Source: JBCCTX01 sp964468435 (GTDB lineage: Bacteria > Bacteroidota > Bacteroidia > J057). Taken from it: 6,632 bases of DNA. A program made the translations under genes and the position numbers. Shown here in pieces: positions 6,193 to 6,632 of the stretch. A model generated the notes under the pieces. That model had not been told where the DNA came from and did not search any database. It saw only the letters and a program-made list of their open reading frames with translations. Location: contig CAYXVE010000107.1 of assembly GCA_964468435.1 (NCBI GenBank), positions 1 to 6,632 of the forward strand, given 5' to 3'. Positions within the stretch are counted from its first letter, which is position 1; each line of letters opens with the position of its first letter.

Positions 6193-6555
6193 TTACAAAT
6201 CCTTTCCGATCGCTGCCAATTTACCCTCAGCAGTCATATGTACCTCAAAAGAAAGACTTACCTCATATAAAATGGTACCGTCAGGCTTTTCAACTCGTTC
6301 TGCTTCTTCGATTTCACAATAGGGATAGGTGCTCATGATCGAATTTTTCACATTTACAGGTAGATCCTCTACCTCGATTTCATATTCGATTTGCGTGATA
6401 GAACCCTCTGCATCGAAAGTTACTTCTACTTCTTTGCCATTGTTGGTAAACTCAGCTTCATACTGAGCATCCATTTCCCAGCCTTCAACGGTGACACCGG
6501 GAAATCTTTTTGCAAAGGCATCTTTTACCGCTTGTGGTATGTGAGATTCTTCCAT
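6193..6555 (-). CDS. PepSY-like (DUF2874/BLIP-fold) protein with two repeats
   Basis: This 120-residue, strongly acidic protein consists of two similar halves. The first begins IPQAVKDAFAKRFPG (6-20) and continues with beta-rich KEVEVTFDAEGSITQIEY (41-58). The second begins LPVNVKNSIMSTYPYC (65-80) and continues with EVSLSFEVHMTAEGKLAAI (98-116). A helix starting with Pro, a 'YP/FP' turn and a 'F/M-x-x-x-G' strand end in each half are the pattern of the PepSY-like family in Bacteroidota. Most family members I recall carry a signal peptide and act in the periplasm; this one begins MEESHIPQ with no leader. Upstream the frame stays open to the window edge (no stop, no further ATG), so a longer form starting outside the window cannot be excluded, although the region upstream is AT-rich and reads like a promoter flank. 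Family role is poorly known; binding or inhibiting another protein is a guess. Confidence 0.8.
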   Translation of the reverse strand: MEESHIPQAVKDAFAKRFPGVTVEGWEMDAQYEAEFTNNGKEVEVTFDAEGSITQIEYEIEVEDLPVNVKNSIMSTYPYCEIEEAERVEKPDGTILYEVSLSFEVHMTAEGKLAAIGKDL

Positions 6556-6632
6556 AAAACGATGAATTAAATTGTTGATTCTGAGTACAGGACAAAAAAA
6601 ATGTGGGCAAGTAAAAAGGTTGTAAATTGAAG

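Overview
The window looks like a piece of a Bacteroidota chromosome. The strongest sign is the gene run parB – DUF5683 protein – dapB, all on the + strand with a small gap and then an overlap, an order I recall as typical of that phylum. The HMA-domain protein, the FecA-type TonB-dependent receptor remnant, the LETM1-related protein and the PepSY-like protein fit the same phylum, and no start codon has a clear Shine-Dalgarno sequence.

Left half (1-2360), a decayed accessory stretch. It opens with 25 tandem octamers (1-200) joined in an open frame to the end of a heavy-metal-associated (HMA) protein gene that lacks its normal N-terminus. A small GC-rich hairpin follows, then a GC-rich fragment of a FecA-like TonB-dependent receptor broken by a frameshift and a nonsense codon. 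An AT-rich gap leads to an unrecognised small protein with two membrane segments (1112-1618). A broken, internally deleted IS1-family transposase gene on the minus strand (about 1648-2135) then runs up to the gene-free 5' flank of parB.

Right half (2365-6632), an intact housekeeping stretch. ParB (chromosome segregation), a DUF5683 membrane protein and DapB (lysine/diaminopimelate synthesis) form a likely operon. After 65 bases comes a 424-residue protein with a TerB-like helical region and a LETM1-like C-terminus. A convergent gene for a two-repeat PepSY-like protein closes the window, with an imperfect inverted repeat between the two that could end transcription from both sides.

The genes do not form one dedicated new system. 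The points most worth a second look are the octamer array in frame with the HMA gene, the absence of parA upstream of parB where IS debris now lies, and the uncharacterised TerB-like/LETM1-like protein. No tRNA, rRNA, CRISPR array or parS-like site was seen.
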